A stretch of 64,000 nt of DNA from Monosporascus cannonballus (taxonomy: Eukaryota; Ascomycota; Sordariomycetes; Xylariales): positions 1 through 64,000 of the forward strand of contig QJNS01000336.1 of assembly GCA_004154925.1 (NCBI GenBank), read 5' to 3'. Made by a program: the position numbers and the translations under genes. The notes under the pieces are model-generated. The model was given only the letters and a program-made list of their open reading frames with translations, searched no databases and had not been told where the DNA came from. How positions within the stretch are numbered: the stretch's first letter is position 1; each line of letters begins with the position of its first letter. Positions 36,988 through 48,007 of this stretch are shown in pieces.

Positions 36988-38042
36988 ACGACCCTATTAA
37001 GGGACATCTGTCACCCTCGGATTTCTATATTCGAGGAAGGTGATGGCTCTAGTGTTGCTTGTGTTGGTGGGTGGGCCTGGTGTTGTCGGGGCGAGCTTGC
37101 TGCCCTTGGAAATGGATAAATACTCTTTGAAATGGATATGCTAGAGATGATATATATAGCATGGGCTCCTTCACCCCGTGAAACAGATTGCCTAGCCGAA
37201 TAATACGGTCGGCCACCGCCCGAGTGGATCTCACATTCACTCTACTTGTATATATTCAAAGCTTTGGTTGGGATAGCTATAGGCGCATTTTGGAGTTTCA
37301 GGGTTAACTGGCACTCGATTATTTTTGCTCTGGGTCACGGCGATGGGGAAATAGGTCATTTTTCAAAACCGTGAAACTACTTCTAACCATCTTCAATATT
37401 ACGCTGTGCTGTCCGCTATTCCAAGACCGGAGCCTAATACCGGTTTCCGTTCACGGGGCGCCCTCTTCACAAGCGCTCTTGTATTCCATGATTTCCGCGC
37501 CCGGTTGCCTATAGTGGTTAGTAAGTTCATCCCATAGGAAACGCCACGATGATCATCATGTTGGCAAACTACCAACTGCATTCGTACTCAGCACTCCTCA
37601 GCCACCTGCGAGCGATAAGGGGGCCGCGACGAGTTGATGTTATGTGCGAGGTAAGCGCGGACTAGGAAGGTATCGGACCTTCATCGTAACGCACCGATGT
37701 CTTCCAATCGACCGAAGCAAGTCTGGCGCAGACGTGAGCTCACATAACGGCTGATTCGAATCACTACTATATGTCATGGGGTTTTCTGGGTAAAAATAAG
37801 TCGTCTCGTTTAGATCGTAGCTCTCAGACTCCTGTGGACTAGAATTTTGGTTGCACTATAAAGGCAAACTATTACCTAGATGGGTAGCCAAAAGTCGGCA
37901 ATGTATGTCGAGAAGTAGAACATGAACTTGGCGCAACCCCGACATAAAAGGAATCACAACGCGATGCCTTGCCCCGTGTTATGCCCACATAGTTATACAA
38001 AATTTAGAGAATACCACGCTGAAGCGGGAATCAAGTGATGTT
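36988..38042. other. Convergent intergenic region
   Basis: About 1 kb between the 3' ends of the RTA1-like gene and the LaeA-like gene. Nothing recognisable beyond presumed untranslated sequence. Confidence 0.5.
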
Positions 38043-39848
38043 TCACGCGGCCTCCGGTTTGCGACCCCAGACCACACGCTGCCTGTAGAACGCGTGCGTT
38101 TTCTTCGACCTTACCTGCCGCCTCCAATGAGCGACGAAGACGGACACTTCCTCTTTTGACCAGCCGAGGACCGTATGACAGACGAAGAGGATGTAACCTT
38201 TTCGTAGGTTAGCATGCGTTAGGCATAGGATAATCCACTTCTGTTTATGCCGTGGAAAGGGGGTGTTGGGCACTAACCTTCAATGTCTGATTCAATGCAC
38301 ATTTGCGCGAACTCCCCAATTTCCCGCAGCTTTGGGTCTGCGGGCCAGCCTCCGATGGGCGCCTGTGCCCATCGTTAGTGTATGCCGTTGCCTATGGTTA
38401 GGAGAGGCTCTGCGTTGGAACCGTCCACGTCGTGAGGCAGAGGCTAACGTACCTTGAACTCCCACACCTGTATGTCAACGAATCCGGCCTCCTCCATGGC
38501 CTTAACCTGGATGTTGTCCTCGTAAACACGGAACGAGCGCTTGAGTTTCCTGCCGGCTTCCCAGAAGAGCTTCCCCCACTGGTCCATCGCAGAGCCCGGA
38601 GGAACGGAGCCGTCGTCGCTCTTCTGCGTGACCGCGGCCTCGTAGCTTTCTAGGTACCCACCGGGCTTCAAGACCTTGTATGCTTGATTGAACAGCGCAG
38701 TCCAGTCGATGATGGACCCAAGAAGGTACCGCATGTGGACGTAGTCGAAGGAGTTCGGCTTGTAAGTCCATTCTAACGTTGCATCATCGATTTCGAACCG
38801 GAGGTTGGGTGGTGTCCAGTACGGCTGTATGGGCGAGATATCCGTCCCTATGACATTGGCGTTTGGGAACTGGTCGGCAAAGTCACTATGCGAACAATCG
38901 TTAGATGTTGTTCATCGACGGCTCACAAGACCAACGTCGCCAGTTCTAAGATTTATGGCTTACATAGCCCAAATGCCTGGCATTTCTTGTTAGTGGGGTC
39001 TCTAGATTTCATGCGACACTGATGTAGCATACCTGTACCGGTTCCAATATCTAGCACATTCTACCGAGGATTTCCATTAGAAACCAGTCAGTCGTATGTA
39101 CCGTAATTAGGGTTCAAACCTCTATATCGTCCTTCAGCGGCGCCAGGAACAGCTTGCCGTCCAAGGACAGTGTTAGGAGATGATGGCTATTATAATGTCA
39201 GTCTCAGCTCTACGAGGTGGCTGTCCTTGGCCTTACTTAATGTCCATCGACTCGTTTTGCTTGTCGTCATTTGGGATCCTATTCGTCCATAAATATCGGC
39301 TTACAATTGTCAAATTCATAAACGACCTAGCGTACCATGAGAGACCTTCCCCGTGTGCGCGTTCACTGTGGTAGGTCCGTCCGGCTAAGGTACGGTATTC
39401 TAAAATGCTTGCCGACAACGAAGCCGTCGAGCTCTGAATTGAGTCGCCATAGCTCGAGTCTGCCACGTCGCTCCCTGCTTCAGACGGCTCCCTTGGCTGT
39501 AAGATAATCAGCATTTGGTCCTACCCTGCAGCTGCATCGGATCCGCCTCCCTGCGCCGTGCGAGCATCTTCATTCGACGACCAGGAGGTTGGTCCCATTA
39601 CACTTTGCACTTACCGGCCCGGCCCAGTGGCTAGCCGGGAGAGGGGCAGCTTCAGCAGCGGCGGGAGAGCTAGCTTCGGGCTGTCCTGGTTGCTGACTCG
39701 GGACAGCCGAATTCTATATCGAGTTAGCTTCAGCGGTCGGGGGTGGGTAAGCGAGTGATGCCGCGATTCCACAGCGTCGCGTGTCACAGGGATATATGAC
39801 GGGCAGAGCTCGTACCTCTGGTGGTGGTGGTGGTGATTCTCCCGCCAT
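38043..39848 (-). pseudogene. LaeA-like methyltransferase, ten exons, broken by one base
   Basis: Proposed exons: 39848-39816, 39713-39615, 39496-39336, 39278-39237, 39186-39120, 39060-39033, 38976-38964 (13 nt), 38886-38453, 38362-38278, 38197-38043. The parts read as a complete SAM-dependent methyltransferase of the LaeA-like group: MAGESPPPPPE, ILEYRTLAGRTYHSERAHGE, PNDDKQNESMDINHHLLTL, SAM motif VLDIGTGTGIWAI, FADQFPNANVIGTDISPIQP, KVLKPGGYLESYE, GSAMDQWGKLFWEAGRKL, FKAPIGGWPADPKLREIGEF and VLGWSKEEVSVFVAHWRR. Exons 1-7 (443 nt) agree in phase with each other, and 8-10 with each other, but the 7/8 junction is off by one: exon 8 reads T-GAC-TTTT-GCC where DFAD needs three T. So the gene is a recent pseudogene, or the run of four T at 38879-38882 is a sequence error. 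LaeA-like proteins are mostly nuclear regulators or orphan methyltransferases. Confidence 0.8.
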
Positions 39849-41937
39849 TTCCAGAGGAGAGAATAGGAGGAGCCTGTCACCATTCGTCTGCCCTTGAACG
39901 CAGAACGGGGCCCCGTTTTGTTGATGAGATTCAGATCATCTTGCCACTTAGCCACGTGCTGGCCGGGGTTTTTAAGTTGGCCCGGTGCGGGGGTTCGGGT
40001 GATAGGAAGGCATGCCGGTCTAAGCCTATCTCAGCTAATAGGTGCGCGTAATTCAGGTCCTCTAAAGGGGCCGGGACTCGAGCCGCAGCAGGGCGCATCA
40101 TGTTCGATTCAGCCGATCTTCTTGGCCAGTTCTAATGTTGATACTTCGGTTCTGTAGATGAACGCTTGGACTACAGTATAAACTGCTCTACTTTCTTTGA
40201 ATTGCGTGGATTGGAAGCCTAATAATGATTAACAGTATCTGAAGTATCCTCCGCAACAACACCTGCACTGTATGCTAATCTGCATTACTCCCTACTTTGC
40301 ACAATCTTCTCCATCTTCAACTCCTTACGCCTTCTCTCTCGTCTAGTCTAGGGTCGCCCCTGCACACACATACCTGAGGCGCTAGATATGCGGCTAGATG
40401 AGGCTTTTGGTATCTCACTACCTACTCAATACAGATATCTTTCAGCCCTTCTCCAGGCCATGTCAGCTAGTTATTCCGATCAACTCAACTACATACCTAC
40501 GCCCAGCCCACGATCCAGGGTTCTGTTGCGAAATGTGTGTCATCTCCAACTGCATCCCACGTTATAATCTCTGTCTCCCGCTAGATGGCTATCCCGTTGG
40601 CAGCTATGCAGATAGGGCGATCGTATTTAAGCGGCAGAAAAGAGTCCTAATCATGAAGAGCTTGGGGTAGTTATGTTGTGTGGTAAACCCCCATCAAAGT
40701 TTACCTGTCCAACTCCTACTTCTTTCCTGGGGCCTAATCTAGACCTACATGCCTCAAGCCGAGAAAAGGTGAGCAAACGCTTATACGCCAAGTAGTGCAC
40801 CATATACCCGACTTTCTCCGTCAGAGTAATTCGCAGAATTTACTGAGTCTTTTTATAAAGGGAAAAGCAAGGGGCCACGACTTTTACGGAGGTTGAATGA
40901 ACCTACAACCCTTTGCTGTACAGTAACGACGACGGAGACAGCAGATGGTGGCTGATGCTCAGTTGAAGGGGAACCGCCACCAGAGGTACTACGGCCCTGG
41001 TAGGTAATTGGCAGATTCCTAGTCTCCTGGTAATTGCCTAACGGAGTCTCCCTTATATCACCCACTGTTCAGTACCAGACTAAGAACATAATGATTTAAC
41101 CTTCGTAAGGGGTGTTCTCCCTAAAGCCTACCTTTTGCTTCTTTATCTCTCGGAAGAAACCACGTACGCCCTATGAATCGAGGGAGATGAAATCATGTAT
41201 TGCCCGAGCGCAGCGCCTCCAATGTGGCTCACCCAAGGGAGATCACTCGGGCTTGTCTCGGCAGCGGGACGGGGCATCCATTGGATGATATATTGGTTGT
41301 ATTAACGTCAACGCCGTTGAGATGCCGAAGACCATCCCATGGTACGGTCGAACGGCCCGACCCCTCTCCTATCCTAATCCATGAGCAGGCCGGACGTCCC
41401 GAAGAGCGCGGAACTCAGTGCGTGGTGGTCTCCTGCAGCATTCCAAAATCTTTATCCAAAAAGGCCTGGCTGGACCTACTTCAAAGTCTCGGGACAGGTC
41501 TCGAGCTCGCCGTGAAAGAAGTCAAGTGAGCAGTTTCCACATAGCCGCATTGTATCGAACAGGAGCGCATATTTCTGTTTGAATCCAAGCGTGTCGTATG
41601 CCTTTCTTTGCCCGCTCGACTTTTCTCCAATGGCTATTCTGGGCGGAAAAATTTCATCCAGTCGGGAAATCCCTGGTTGGGGAAGAGCACAACTGTTGGG
41701 ATACCTCCTTTGTTCAGCGGCTTCATAATGGAATACTAGGAGCAAGAGAAAGGCTTCGTGCGAGAACTTGCATGGTGCCGCCGCGGTATAAATTTACAAT
41801 GGCAGAAGTCGTCCCAAAAGCGTTCTGCTAGCAACAGTATCCTGGGCTTGCTACTATCTACAAAGTTGTTGTCAGCCTTATTCGGAGGCCGCTTCCTTAA
41901 CAATCGAGTAACCCATCATATCCCAAATCCATCTAAA
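39849..41937. other. Divergent intergenic region
   Basis: About 2.1 kb between the LaeA-like gene (-) and the coiled-coil gene (+). Scattered short frames (for example 40398-40670 +, 41745-41476 -) have no recognisable features. The sequence around 40250-40400 is CT-rich without a following gene. Confidence 0.45.
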
Positions 41938-43854
41938 ATGTTTTCTCCAGATGGGTCCAGCCCTTCAGCCAACAGAGGAAATGGTAGTCCCACGCAAGAT
42001 GATCGCCCCGTTCCTGGTGCTGCAAGCACAAAAAACAGCCAGTCTTCAGCGAATGAAATTGGTCCGTCTCAACTGTTCGTAAGTCCTACTCCTGGATTCG
42101 ACCCCGCCGACAACGAGCATATCCGCCGCATGTACGAGAAGAGGAAAGGCAAAGCCCCACTCCAAGAGGACAAGCCCGAAGACCGAATCGAGGCCATCAT
42201 AAAGCAGAAGATTGATGCCGTCAAGAATCTCCGAGATGTTAGCCCGGAAGAGGAGCAGCGCATGGCGGACAAGATCAGAAAGCTAGAGTCCGGCCGATGG
42301 CTCTCTGCTGTAAGGCCGGAACTGGTCGGGCAGACCACCGTCCCCATAAAATACTTCAATCGTCTAGTCGCAGAAAACGAGCGATGTATCGGGTACGTCG
42401 CGAAGCACACAGCACGTTCTGACAGGATGGTCCAGGAAAGAGAGGTGAAAATTAGAGAACTCGAGGAGATAGTCAAGAATCTGCAGAGCCAGGGTACAAC
42501 ACCGGGTGGCAACCAAGGCCTTCACGATGCCAAGTATACCACGCGGCACCTGAACGCCTTGAATGAGGAGAACAACATCCTTCGAACGGAGATGCTAGGG
42601 CGCGATGGTACCATAAGTGAACTCAAGAGTAAGCTTCAGGCATGTGAAGCTCGCGGCGTTCAGTGCAACGCCAAAATACGAGAACTTGAGGCTGCTCTCG
42701 CCTCTGCGAAATCAGATAGCAACGAAGAGGTAGGTCAGACTGACAACGACGGAGATATCCAGGCTCTGCGGGCAAGGATTGTAAAGCTAGAGGTTGAGCT
42801 CCGGGTATCTCGTGAGACGAACTCGAAGAACTACAATTGGGTTCAGGAGCTTGAGGAAGCTCGTCAGCAGTGGCTAGCTCGCGAACAGGGTCTCAAAAAC
42901 AATGTGAGGCGGGGTGACGAAGAAGTAAAATACCTTAAAAAGGAGGTCGGCGAACTAACTCGGCAGCTTGCCAACGCGAGAACCGAAAGCCCCAATGAAG
43001 CAGCTGGTTCTCCAGACTCCGCGGACGAAAGGCTAAGCAAATACAATGAAAGACTAATCAGGGACAACCAGAGACTAAGCAGTGACAACGAGAGACTCCG
43101 AGAAGAGATTGAAGATTTAGGAGCGGTGGTCATGGGTCTTTCGGAGATCAAGCACGGCGCTGGTGACGGTGCGGCTAAACTGCTAGAACTATCCGACGCC
43201 CTCGCAGTGCAGAACAAGAGGAACCGGGAGTTAATCGAGCTAAAGAGCATCCTGGAGTCAGAGAGATACAAGTGGATGCAGCGTATCGAGGGCAAGGAGC
43301 CCGAATGGTGGAAACAGGTGGAGGCGATCTCCAAGGCGAAGAGGGACCTAGACCTGAAAGTGCTCGAGCTGTTCGAGCGCTTGCAGTTCACCGACAAGAA
43401 TTTGGATGGCCTGGGCGCCATCGCCCGGCTCAACCAGGCCCTGGATAGGACGATGAGCGGCGACAAGCCCGCGGTGCTGGCGATCCTCCGGTTGGCCGGA
43501 GAGCTGCAGGTGGCGTTGAGGGGCGCCGCCACCGCACAACGAAAAGTGGCGGACCTGCAGAAGCAGTTGAATCGCTCCAAGAGGGGAAATGGTGGCGCCG
43601 CGGGGGAGCGCCTCCCAGAACGCCGATACCACGATTTTGAGGAATTTGAGAGGCGTGTCGATGCGAAAACACAGATGTTCAGACTGCACCGCCGAGCTTA
43701 CCTAGACAACATATTCGGCGCCGACCGCGAGCTTCGCGTCATCGCTGCTGCGAGCCCCGATGCTGATACAAGGAATGGTATCAACCGCGTCTGCGAAAAC
43801 TTCTTGAGCCCTCAGAGCTTCCCTAATCCGCCTCCGGGGGAGTCTCGTCGCTAG
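41938..43854 (+). CDS. Long coiled-coil protein of unknown function
   Basis: Uninterrupted frame from ATG 41938 (638 aa). The frame is open further upstream but holds no better ATG. Residues 1-55 are disordered (MFSPDGSSPSANRGNGSPTQ). Residues ~60-110 are basic and helical (HIRRMYEKRKGKAPLQ). From about 130 to 560 the protein is almost all charged heptads, for example VQEREVKIRELEEIVKNLQ, IVKLEVELRVSRETN, and a repetitive block ERLSKYNERLIRDNQRLSSD. A Trp-containing patch (PEWWKQVEAISKAKRDL) and a compact C-terminal part (DFEEFERRVDAKTQMFRLHR) follow. There is no signal peptide, membrane segment or enzyme motif. A structural or scaffold role is likely, but the family is not recognised. No intron is needed, unlike most neighbours. 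Confidence 0.8.
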   Translation: MFSPDGSSPSANRGNGSPTQDDRPVPGAASTKNSQSSANEIGPSQLFVSPTPGFDPADNEHIRRMYEKRKGKAPLQEDKPEDRIEAIIKQKIDAVKNLRDVSPEEEQRMADKIRKLESGRWLSAVRPELVGQTTVPIKYFNRLVAENERCIGYVAKHTARSDRMVQEREVKIRELEEIVKNLQSQGTTPGGNQGLHDAKYTTRHLNALNEENNILRTEMLGRDGTISELKSKLQACEARGVQCNAKIRELEAALASAKSDSNEEVGQTDNDGDIQALRARIVKLEVELRVSRETNSKNYNWVQELEEARQQWLAREQGLKNNVRRGDEEVKYLKKEVGELTRQLANARTESPNEAAGSPDSADERLSKYNERLIRDNQRLSSDNERLREEIEDLGAVVMGLSEIKHGAGDGAAKLLELSDALAVQNKRNRELIELKSILESERYKWMQRIEGKEPEWWKQVEAISKAKRDLDLKVLELFERLQFTDKNLDGLGAIARLNQALDRTMSGDKPAVLAILRLAGELQVALRGAATAQRKVADLQKQLNRSKRGNGGAAGERLPERRYHDFEEFERRVDAKTQMFRLHRRAYLDNIFGADRELRVIAAASPDADTRNGINRVCENFLSPQSFPNPPPGESRR

Positions 43855-45542
43855 GTGCGATATTGACAATGTGAAGCGTCTCGGGGTTTCACGCCCGGCG
43901 GTAGAGAAGGAAACAGCAGCAGGAGATTAGCAGGAGGTGAAACAGCCATGGAAATAGACAAGTAGCAGCAGTCACACTCGACGGAGCTAGAGGCTCCAGA
44001 AACTACTGGAGCGTGAAACGTATCAACCATGCAGACCTTAACCAGTCTGTAGATAGGCGGCTATCAGCTCCCGTAGTCTTGTTTGCGCAGGCCACTCATG
44101 TGACTACGCATCTGCCAATACATTATGAGGCTTCTACAATTTGAGGAACTCGAAAGGCGGTCCAATCCAGTTGTCTAGAATGCTACGCGTAACAATGCTC
44201 AAACTAATAAAGCGAGGTCACCGCATTAACCACAAAGCTTCATGACTATGACACACCCGATCCGTAGCACGCCTTGTGCGAGACTACTTTCTTATGATGA
44301 GTGGATATAGTACGCTTTGTATGCTTCAAGTGACTGTAACTAGACAGCAGCGTGGCATGGCAGCATGGAGAACAGGCTTCTGGGCTATCTTCAAAAAGGG
44401 GGTTGATAAGATTTCGGTCCCAAGAATACCCACCAAGCCACCCCGACACAACAGGTGAGTTGCGGCCGCGGCACTGTTGCGTATTGGCACAGGGTGTTTG
44501 CGGAATATTCCGGGCTTTCTCTCTCTCTCTTTTCTTGGTTTGAAGTTTACCGGTATCCGGCGAGTCGCTGGAGACTGGCCCGTCCTGCCCCCTGACTCGC
44601 CTCTGAGAGAGACCTGATTCAGATCATAGCGGATTCACCATGTTATCGGGTCCTGAATGGCAGAGACGCTTCCAGAGAATTGAAACATGTGCACTGCAAG
44701 CGCTCGGAGTAGGTTAACTCACGTTAATTCCGAGGCTATGCTGGAGGACCATCAGGCACTCGGAGGCCCATTCCTGCACACAAGCCTCGCCGGGCGTATC
44801 TTGATGAACGAGGATGCATCATTCTTGAGTCGCCGTGTCGCTTTGCTAATCAATTGGCTTGATTGGGAATGGTTGAGGCCCATATCCAAGCATTTATATC
44901 TGGAAGATATTACGTCGTCGAGGGAAACTCAGCCAGGGAAAACCTACCAAATCGAGCTGCAGAGAGGCCATGTATTGTCTCGGCATATCAGCCAAGAACA
45001 GAAGGTCAGAGTCCACGTACCTGATAACGTTCCTTATCCATGCCGGGAACCGGTAATTGGGCCCTCAGTTTCCCTCCTCCATCGGTGTTTACAGTAAAGT
45101 GTGGTTGATGCGACGCAAGGATCCCATTTATCTGTGGTTGGTCGAAGAGACATCTGTGGGGGGTTCACCCTCGCAGTCTCGATGGTCGCTCGTTGGGAGC
45201 CGCGCGCGGGGTGCAGTCCCAGAATCGCTGTTAAAGTGAAGGTCGTCGTAATAACGGTCCAGTTGGGAGCAACATTACTATACAACGCTGAAAAAGCTTG
45301 ATTGTGCGACACACCTATAGAAGAGGCCAGTCGGGCCACTAAGTCTTCATCTCCCATCCGGTATCTGGAACTGTTAAGTGGAGAACCAGCGCTTCTCAGT
45401 CGTCTATCTGGAACGCAATTATGTGAAGGCTCTGACTCATTGTCTGCAGTCAATATAGTTAGATTGAATCTTAATCGGCAATCTACTCAGAGTAATCTAG
45501 ATGACCCCTGCGGCTGCTACATCACACCTTGTCAGGGATCTA
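43855..45542. other. Gene-free flank left of the MITE-like element
   Basis: Overlapping short frames on both strands, none with a family signature. A CT microsatellite (CTCTCTCTCTC) is at about 44519-44530. No gene is supported. Confidence 0.45.
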
Positions 45543-45985
45543 CAACTCACAGGGGTATTTTTTGTTAGTTACCTCCATCACCCCACCGTCTTTCCATTAC
45601 AAGCTAGTATGTAGACTCCCATAGAATCTGTATGGAAATCTACCTGCTTTTAATCTATAAGTCGCCATTACTATAACCCAGAATAGGGCTTTATTGTTTA
45701 GTAACCGCTGCTGTATTTGCTTTAAATCAAACCCTTTTATGATATTAATACATCATTAAAGCCTATTTCGATATAAAGAACAAGCGTTCCGCGAAACGTC
45801 GCCGTCAATTACAGCTGCCGTACGTCTTTGATAGATAGAGGGTTACATTAAAAGTATTAGGAAACAGCAAAGGAAATAATGGAGGTCATTTTGCATACAA
45901 AATGTATAGGAGTATACATACTAGCTGTTTTAGGAAAACATGTGGGGCTATGGAGGTAACTAACAAAAAATACCCCTGTGAGTTG
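45543..45985. mobile_element. MITE-like element, 443 bp, with long terminal inverted repeats
   Basis: The left end from 45543 begins CAACTCACAGGGGTATTTTT and the right end finishes with its exact complement. The first 36 bases of each end are a perfect inverted repeat (45543-45578 and 45950-45985). Similarity continues at about 75% for ~57 more bases, including AGCTAGTATGTA, giving arms of about 93 bp. The middle is AT-rich and has no open frame. A long perfect outer repeat, a non-coding interior and a size below 500 bp fit a miniature inverted-repeat transposable element. The base pair outside is TA on the left and CA on the right, so a TA target duplication of a Tc1/mariner-type element is possible with one change. 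No transposase is present in the window. Confidence 0.8.
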
Positions 45986-48007
45986 CACGGCCCCGGTAGA
46001 TCGGAGACATCGACCCTAGGGCAGCTCGGGAAACTCCATTGCTTACAGGTCGCTGACCAAGAGAGAGTCGTAATCCACTTGCTCAGGGAAGAAGCCGAGC
46101 GAGAACCGAACTTACTAGAATGTCAATAAAGCTTAGTAAGATATGAGGATTACGTACCTCCTCGAAGAGCCCCTCACGGTCCGGGGAGCTCACGGATCCT
46201 GCCGATGACTTGCGCGCATCTCAACCTTTACGGCTGATGGATGAGACAGAGACACCGAACTGTGCAGAAACTTAACATCCAGCGGGACCGAGTATGGCTT
46301 GGCGTGTTTCCAAGAAGTCGAGATCTCTCCCTGGAATGCATATGCATCACCTCTCACTTGCGCTTGGCTTCGGAACGGGAGCCTTAACACGTCATCCGTA
46401 CGCATGATTACTTGCAAGGACAGCAACTCACTCAAAAAAACCAACAATTGTGTGTGTATATCTCATGGGAAATCAATAGACGACTCGGGATGAGCGTTCA
46501 GTGGTATTCAGTCCATCAGGTCCCATGCTGGAACCGGTTGTTTCCGTCTGGAAACCATAAGAGCGCCTTCGCCATTGCTCAAGCATATCTGGACAGGTGC
46601 GATGGCATTCTGAACTCAGATAACATCCTGCTTGGCCCCGCGTTCTGGGTAGCCATAGCGAAAAGAAAACTGACACATGCGGTCGCCATAGGCAAGGCAC
46701 GAGACGACCTGTTGCGGGGACGTAAATGTACGTGGCGAGGACCGTTGCGCGACGACTAACTTATAAAAAAGAAGAGGTGGCCTCACAAAGGAGTTTCGAT
46801 CATTGTCCCGATTAGGGAATATAAGGTCGTTTTTATGGCCGGGGTGTTCCGGGTTAAATGGCATACCCCAATCCAAATTGGTATCAGCTTCCGCTTGGGT
46901 TCCCCTTTATGGCATGAGTGTGGACGGAACTTAAGCTTTTTACCTTAATAACGGACACGCCAAATGACGTTTCTGGTACCCAACAACACGCTCTCCGTGC
47001 CTTAACCGTACTTGTGAAGCTATATTCAATGTGTGATCTGGCGTCGCTCGTGCTATGCATTAGGTTTAGATAGGCCTTCAAAGTCCTAGCGTGTGGTTGA
47101 ACTATTACGATATCAAACAATATAATGTTTCTAACTTATGAAGCTCTCATCGGGGAGCACAAGGATCACCTGTTTGTTAGCAGAGATCAGAACATCCTTG
47201 GCCTGCCAGCCTTACTTGACGAGTGTGCATAGTTCCACAAGACGCCAACTTGGCGTTCTGTCGAATCCCTGCGACCCATAGCCTACCCTATTACGTGCAT
47301 CAGGACAAGACGTGATACACTCCGCATTCTCTTTATAGCGGCGTGGGAGTGATCAGTTGTATTGGATATCGGACATGATATGGGGCCCTCCGCATCTACG
47401 TTCCCGCTGCACCCCTCCGTTCCCAACTTCCGGAATCAAGTTCTGACGACTTATGATCTGACTATACCACGTGCTGATATTAGACGGTCGAGCTGAAAAC
47501 AGACGCTCCCGTCCGCGCAGCCATGGGAAAATCAACCCAGCAGAGCATGAGATAATACATGTAATTGGACAGTTGAGCAGCCTCCGCGCGCTCGGGGTCA
47601 CCCTAGATTGTCCCCTTTTGGAGCGTGGAACTTCATGGAGCGCGGTTGTCTAGAGTTATTGGATAATATCTTCACACAAGGATCATGCAATATGGGGATG
47701 TCAATCTACTCGGTGCTTCCCGAAAAGAAACCCTGACTGATGTCCACTCCTATGATGTAGATATTGAAGAGTTTCGTCTCATCTGTCCTCAACAAGCCAA
47801 GGTTGGACTTGCTTAAACTGCTCTATAAGTCACCGTCTAGCCCTCTATGTTTCCAGTCTTGGTGACCAGACCAAATCCGGCCTCCTTTCATAGCAACCTT
47901 GGCAGAAGACACTCCGCTGACTTGTGAGCTATAAAGGATCCCCAGCAGGGCATCACGTCCACTGTCATAACGAGCTCTATCCAGGGGACCTCATAGTGTT
48001 TCCCTCG
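45986..48007. other. Gene-free region upstream of the ferric reductase
   Basis: About 2 kb with only short, unrecognised frames. The last part is the presumed ferric reductase promoter and leader. An extra upstream exon of that gene cannot be excluded. Confidence 0.4.

Noticed and set aside
38043..39848. Secondary-metabolite gene cluster around the LaeA-like and Zn2Cys6 genes
   Set aside because: No polyketide synthase, peptide synthetase, terpene cyclase or tailoring oxidase is present in the window, and the two genes are 14 kb apart with unrelated genes between.
40040..40110. GGCTCGAGTCCCGG on the minus strand, resembling a tRNA T-arm
   Set aside because: Stem pairing fails and no cloverleaf can be assembled.
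42864..43580. 238-codon open frame antisense to the coiled-coil gene
   Set aside because: Extremely Ser/Leu-rich (runs like SLSLSLLSLWLSLISLSL), which is what the complement of Glu/Lys/Arg/Asn-rich coiled-coil codons produces; no domain.
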